Shown in pieces: positions 5,503 to 6,954 of a DNA stretch of 6,954 bases. This stretch comes from Actinomycetes bacterium (GTDB lineage: Bacteria; Actinomycetota; Actinomycetes; Mycobacteriales; Mycobacteriaceae). The notes beneath the pieces were generated by a model. That model was given only the letters and a program-made list of their open reading frames with translations. It was not told the DNA's origin and did no database searches. Positions within the stretch are counted from its first letter, which is position 1; every line of letters begins with the position of its first letter. The stretch covers positions 1-6,954 of the forward strand of contig JAEWGK010000245.1 of NCBI GenBank assembly GCA_023388385.1. The letters are read 5' to 3'. Both the position numbers and the translations under genes were made by a program.

Positions 5503-5508
5503 AGCCTA
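5503..5508 (-). promoter_or_regulatory. Predicted -10 element of ferrochelatase
   Basis: TAGGCT on the minus strand ends 6 bases before ATG at 5496, so transcription would start at the A of the start codon. No clear -35 is visible at 17-18 bases. The preceding 38-base gap also allows read-through from the VWA gene, so this may be an internal promoter. Confidence 0.45.
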
Positions 5509-5534
5509 CCCCCGCGGGCATCGGCGACCGTCAT

Positions 5535-6518
5535 TCAGGGAACGCGTCGGGACTCCACGAGGACTCCCCCTGCGGCGACGACCAGGGCCGCGAAGGCGGC
5601 GATCAGCCACGGGCGCGGGTTCTCTGCCCTCCTTCGCTCAGTGCCGATGTCCTCCGCGAGGTCCGCATAGGTCTCCCGCAGCTCGTCGAGCGATTCCGCG
5701 GTGTGGAAGCCGCCGCCGGTGCGCCGCGCGATCTCCGCCAGTGACCCGTCGTCGGTGGGCACTGGCAGCGTCTCGCCGGCGATGTCGACGATGCCGCCGG
5801 GCGTGCCGAAGCTGATCGTGTTGACGGCCACCCCGCGGGCCGCCGCCTCGTCCGCCGCCGAATACGCGCCGCGCGGGTCGTCGAGTTCCGCCGGGATGGT
5901 CTGCTTGCCGTCGGACAGCAGCACGATCGTCGCCGGCGGTGGCCCGTCCGGGCCCGTCACCTGTTCGCCGAAGCTCGTGACGGCGTCGAGCGCGGCGAGG
6001 ATCGCGTCGCCCGTCGCGGTCGCCTGGTCCAGGCGCGCGCCGTTGAGCGCCCGGGCCACGGCGTCGTGGTCCGTCGTCGGGGACACGGGCGTGCGCGTCG
6101 AGCCGGCGAAGGTGACCAGGCCGACGTTGAGATCGTCCGGCAGCATCCCGACGAACTCCGTGCCCGCCTCCTTCGCCGCCGTCAGCCGGTCGGGCTGGAC
6201 GTCGGTGGCCGCCATCGACAGCGACACGTCGACGACCAGCATGACCGTCGCGCGGTTGCGTGCGACGGTCGTCTCCGTCACCGGCCCGGCCAGCGCGACC
6301 GAAGCCAGCGCCGCGGCGACGAGCGTGGCCGCCGGCGCGACGTGCCGCAGCCACGGTCGGCCGGACGGCGCGACGCGGGCCAGCGCCGGCAGGTTGCCGA
6401 ACGTGAGAGCGCGCCGGCCCCGCCGCCGCGTCGCCACGACGTAGGCGACGGCCGCTACGGCCGCGGCGGCGACGCCGAGCAGCCACCACGGGTGCGCGAA
6501 CTCCGGAGGCCAGCCCAT
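5535..6518 (-). CDS. VWA domain membrane protein (Rv1481-like, MoxR-associated)
   Basis: The product has 327 residues. A first membrane segment (about 11-29) precedes a basic stretch (RRRGRR), a second hydrophobic segment lies at about 61-79, and a third at about 303-321 is followed by a short basic tail. The von Willebrand A domain spans about 91-290 and keeps an intact MIDAS metal site: DxSxS at Asp97-Ser99-Ser101, Thr169 in TATGDAI, and Asp203 in LLSDGK. Family knowledge: VWA proteins of this type sit with a MoxR AAA+ ATPase and a DUF58 protein, and the module is thought to act as a metal-dependent chaperone or assembly system at the membrane. The ATG at 6518 overlaps the DUF58 stop by one base (TGATG); an immediately preceding GTG at 6521 gives a 4-base overlap and cannot be ruled out. 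The sequence closely follows Rv1481 as I remember it. Confidence 0.92.
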   Translation of the reverse strand: MGWPPEFAHPWWLLGVAAAAVAAVAYVVATRRRGRRALTFGNLPALARVAPSGRPWLRHVAPAATLVAAALASVALAGPVTETTVARNRATVMLVVDVSLSMAATDVQPDRLTAAKEAGTEFVGMLPDDLNVGLVTFAGSTRTPVSPTTDHDAVARALNGARLDQATATGDAILAALDAVTSFGEQVTGPDGPPPATIVLLSDGKQTIPAELDDPRGAYSAADEAAARGVAVNTISFGTPGGIVDIAGETLPVPTDDGSLAEIARRTGGGFHTAESLDELRETYADLAEDIGTERRRAENPRPWLIAAFAALVVAAGGVLVESRRVP

Positions 6519-6954
6519 CACGCCGCCCCCGCCCGGACCGGGGAGAGCTGGCGTGCCAGGTCCGTCACCCAGTCGCGATCGGTGCGCAGCGTGACGACGC
6601 GTGCACGTGCCGACCGCAGCGCCGCCGAGACCTCGCGATGGTGCCGCGCCGCCTCCCCCGCGTACCGGGCCCGCGTCTGGTCGTCGACGGTGACCTGCAG
6701 TAGCTCGCCCGTGTCCGCGTCGGCGAGGATGACGGGGCCGTCGCCCGGGAGCTCGATGTCGGCGGGGTCCGTCAGCCGGATGGCCAGCACGTCGCAGCGG
6801 GCGCCGACGGCCCGCAGCTCCCGGTGCCAGTCCACCGGGCCCAGGAAGTCGGAGACGACGACCGCGAGGCCCGCCCGCGGCGCCCGAGCCGGCAGCGTCC
6901 CCAGGTCCGCGGCCAGGCCGGATCCGCCGACGTGGCCGGCGGCCGCCGCAGCCA
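6518..6954 (-). CDS. DUF58 family protein, C-terminal part (start outside window)
   Basis: The last 145 complete codons are present; the frame is open to the right edge, so the N-terminal half, including the usual characteristic DUF58 motif, is not seen. The visible part begins in an Ala/Gly-rich linker and continues with GLAVVVSDFLGPVDWHRELRAV, CDVLAIRLTDPADIELP, GPVILADADTGELLQV, ARYAGEAARHHREVSAAL and LRTDRDWVTDLARQL, the normal C-terminal order in DUF58 proteins next to MoxR ATPases. The fold is VWA-like. It overlaps the VWA gene by one base, which points to translational coupling in one operon. A moxR gene is expected just beyond the right edge. An internal GTG at 6835 gives a shorter frame but would cut the conserved VVVSDF strand, so it is not the true start. 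It appears to correspond to Rv1480. Confidence 0.88.
   Translation of the reverse strand, partial: AAAAAGHVGGSGLAADLGTLPARAPRAGLAVVVSDFLGPVDWHRELRAVGARCDVLAIRLTDPADIELPGDGPVILADADTGELLQVTVDDQTRARYAGEAARHHREVSAALRSARARVVTLRTDRDWVTDLARQLSPVRAGAA

Noticed and set aside
5511..5518. CCCGCGGG palindrome upstream of ferrochelatase as an operator
   Set aside because: It is short and all G/C, and such palindromes recur throughout this DNA, for example at 3509-3518.
1..6954. A mobile element, CRISPR array, RNA gene or new defence system
   Set aside because: No spaced direct repeats, transposase, integrase, tRNA-like or rRNA-like sequence is seen. The genes form an ordinary actinobacterial core block.

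Overview
The window is very GC-rich DNA packed with genes. It looks like the chromosome of a high-GC actinobacterium in Mycobacteriales, most likely Corynebacterium. The evidence for this is the protein families (DUF3097, an actinobacterial ferrochelatase with a cysteine-rich C-terminus) and a gene order that, from memory, matches the Mycobacterium tuberculosis block Rv1480 (DUF58), Rv1481 (VWA), hemZ (Rv1485), Rv1486c, Rv1487 (NfeD), Rv1488 (SPFH). In M. tuberculosis fabG1-inhA lies between the VWA gene and ferrochelatase. Here only 37 bases separate those two genes, as expected in a genus without FAS-II.

Layout from right to left, since seven of the eight genes are on the minus strand. The 3' part of a DUF58 gene (6518-6954, its start outside the window) overlaps a membrane-anchored VWA protein (5535-6518); this looks like the end of a MoxR-DUF58-VWA operon. 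Ferrochelatase (4414-5496) follows. It converges with the only plus-strand gene (3541-4395), an unrecognised conserved-looking protein, and a GC hairpin sits at the junction. That plus-strand gene diverges from a DUF3097 gene (2645-3490) across a 50-base shared promoter region. Then come an NfeD-like membrane protein (2124-2561) and an SPFH/stomatin-like protein (794-2122), an obvious two-gene operon. Last is a glutathionyl-hydroquinone-reductase-like GST (1-744), cut off at the left edge.

The most distinctive feature is regulatory. All five genes that appear to start a transcript have a TANNCT -10-like hexamer ending 6 to 8 bases before the start codon and no Shine-Dalgarno sequence, so they are probably made as leaderless mRNAs. 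The two genes inside operons behave differently: the SPFH gene has a clear AAGGAG site and the VWA gene a stop-start overlap. Two promoters carry extra symmetry. The GST promoter has a near-perfect palindrome filling its spacer, and the divergent pair shares a CCGGTARCCT inverted repeat that places each -10 on the other's -35 position.

Functionally the region mixes envelope quality control (SPFH plus NfeD, and the MoxR-type VWA/DUF58 module), the iron-insertion step of heme synthesis, a thiol-dependent quinone/electrophile reductase homologue and two proteins of unknown role. I see no mobile element, RNA gene, CRISPR array or phage sequence, and no multi-gene system that is clearly new. The open questions are the two uncharacterised proteins, the thiol used by the GST and the promoter architecture.
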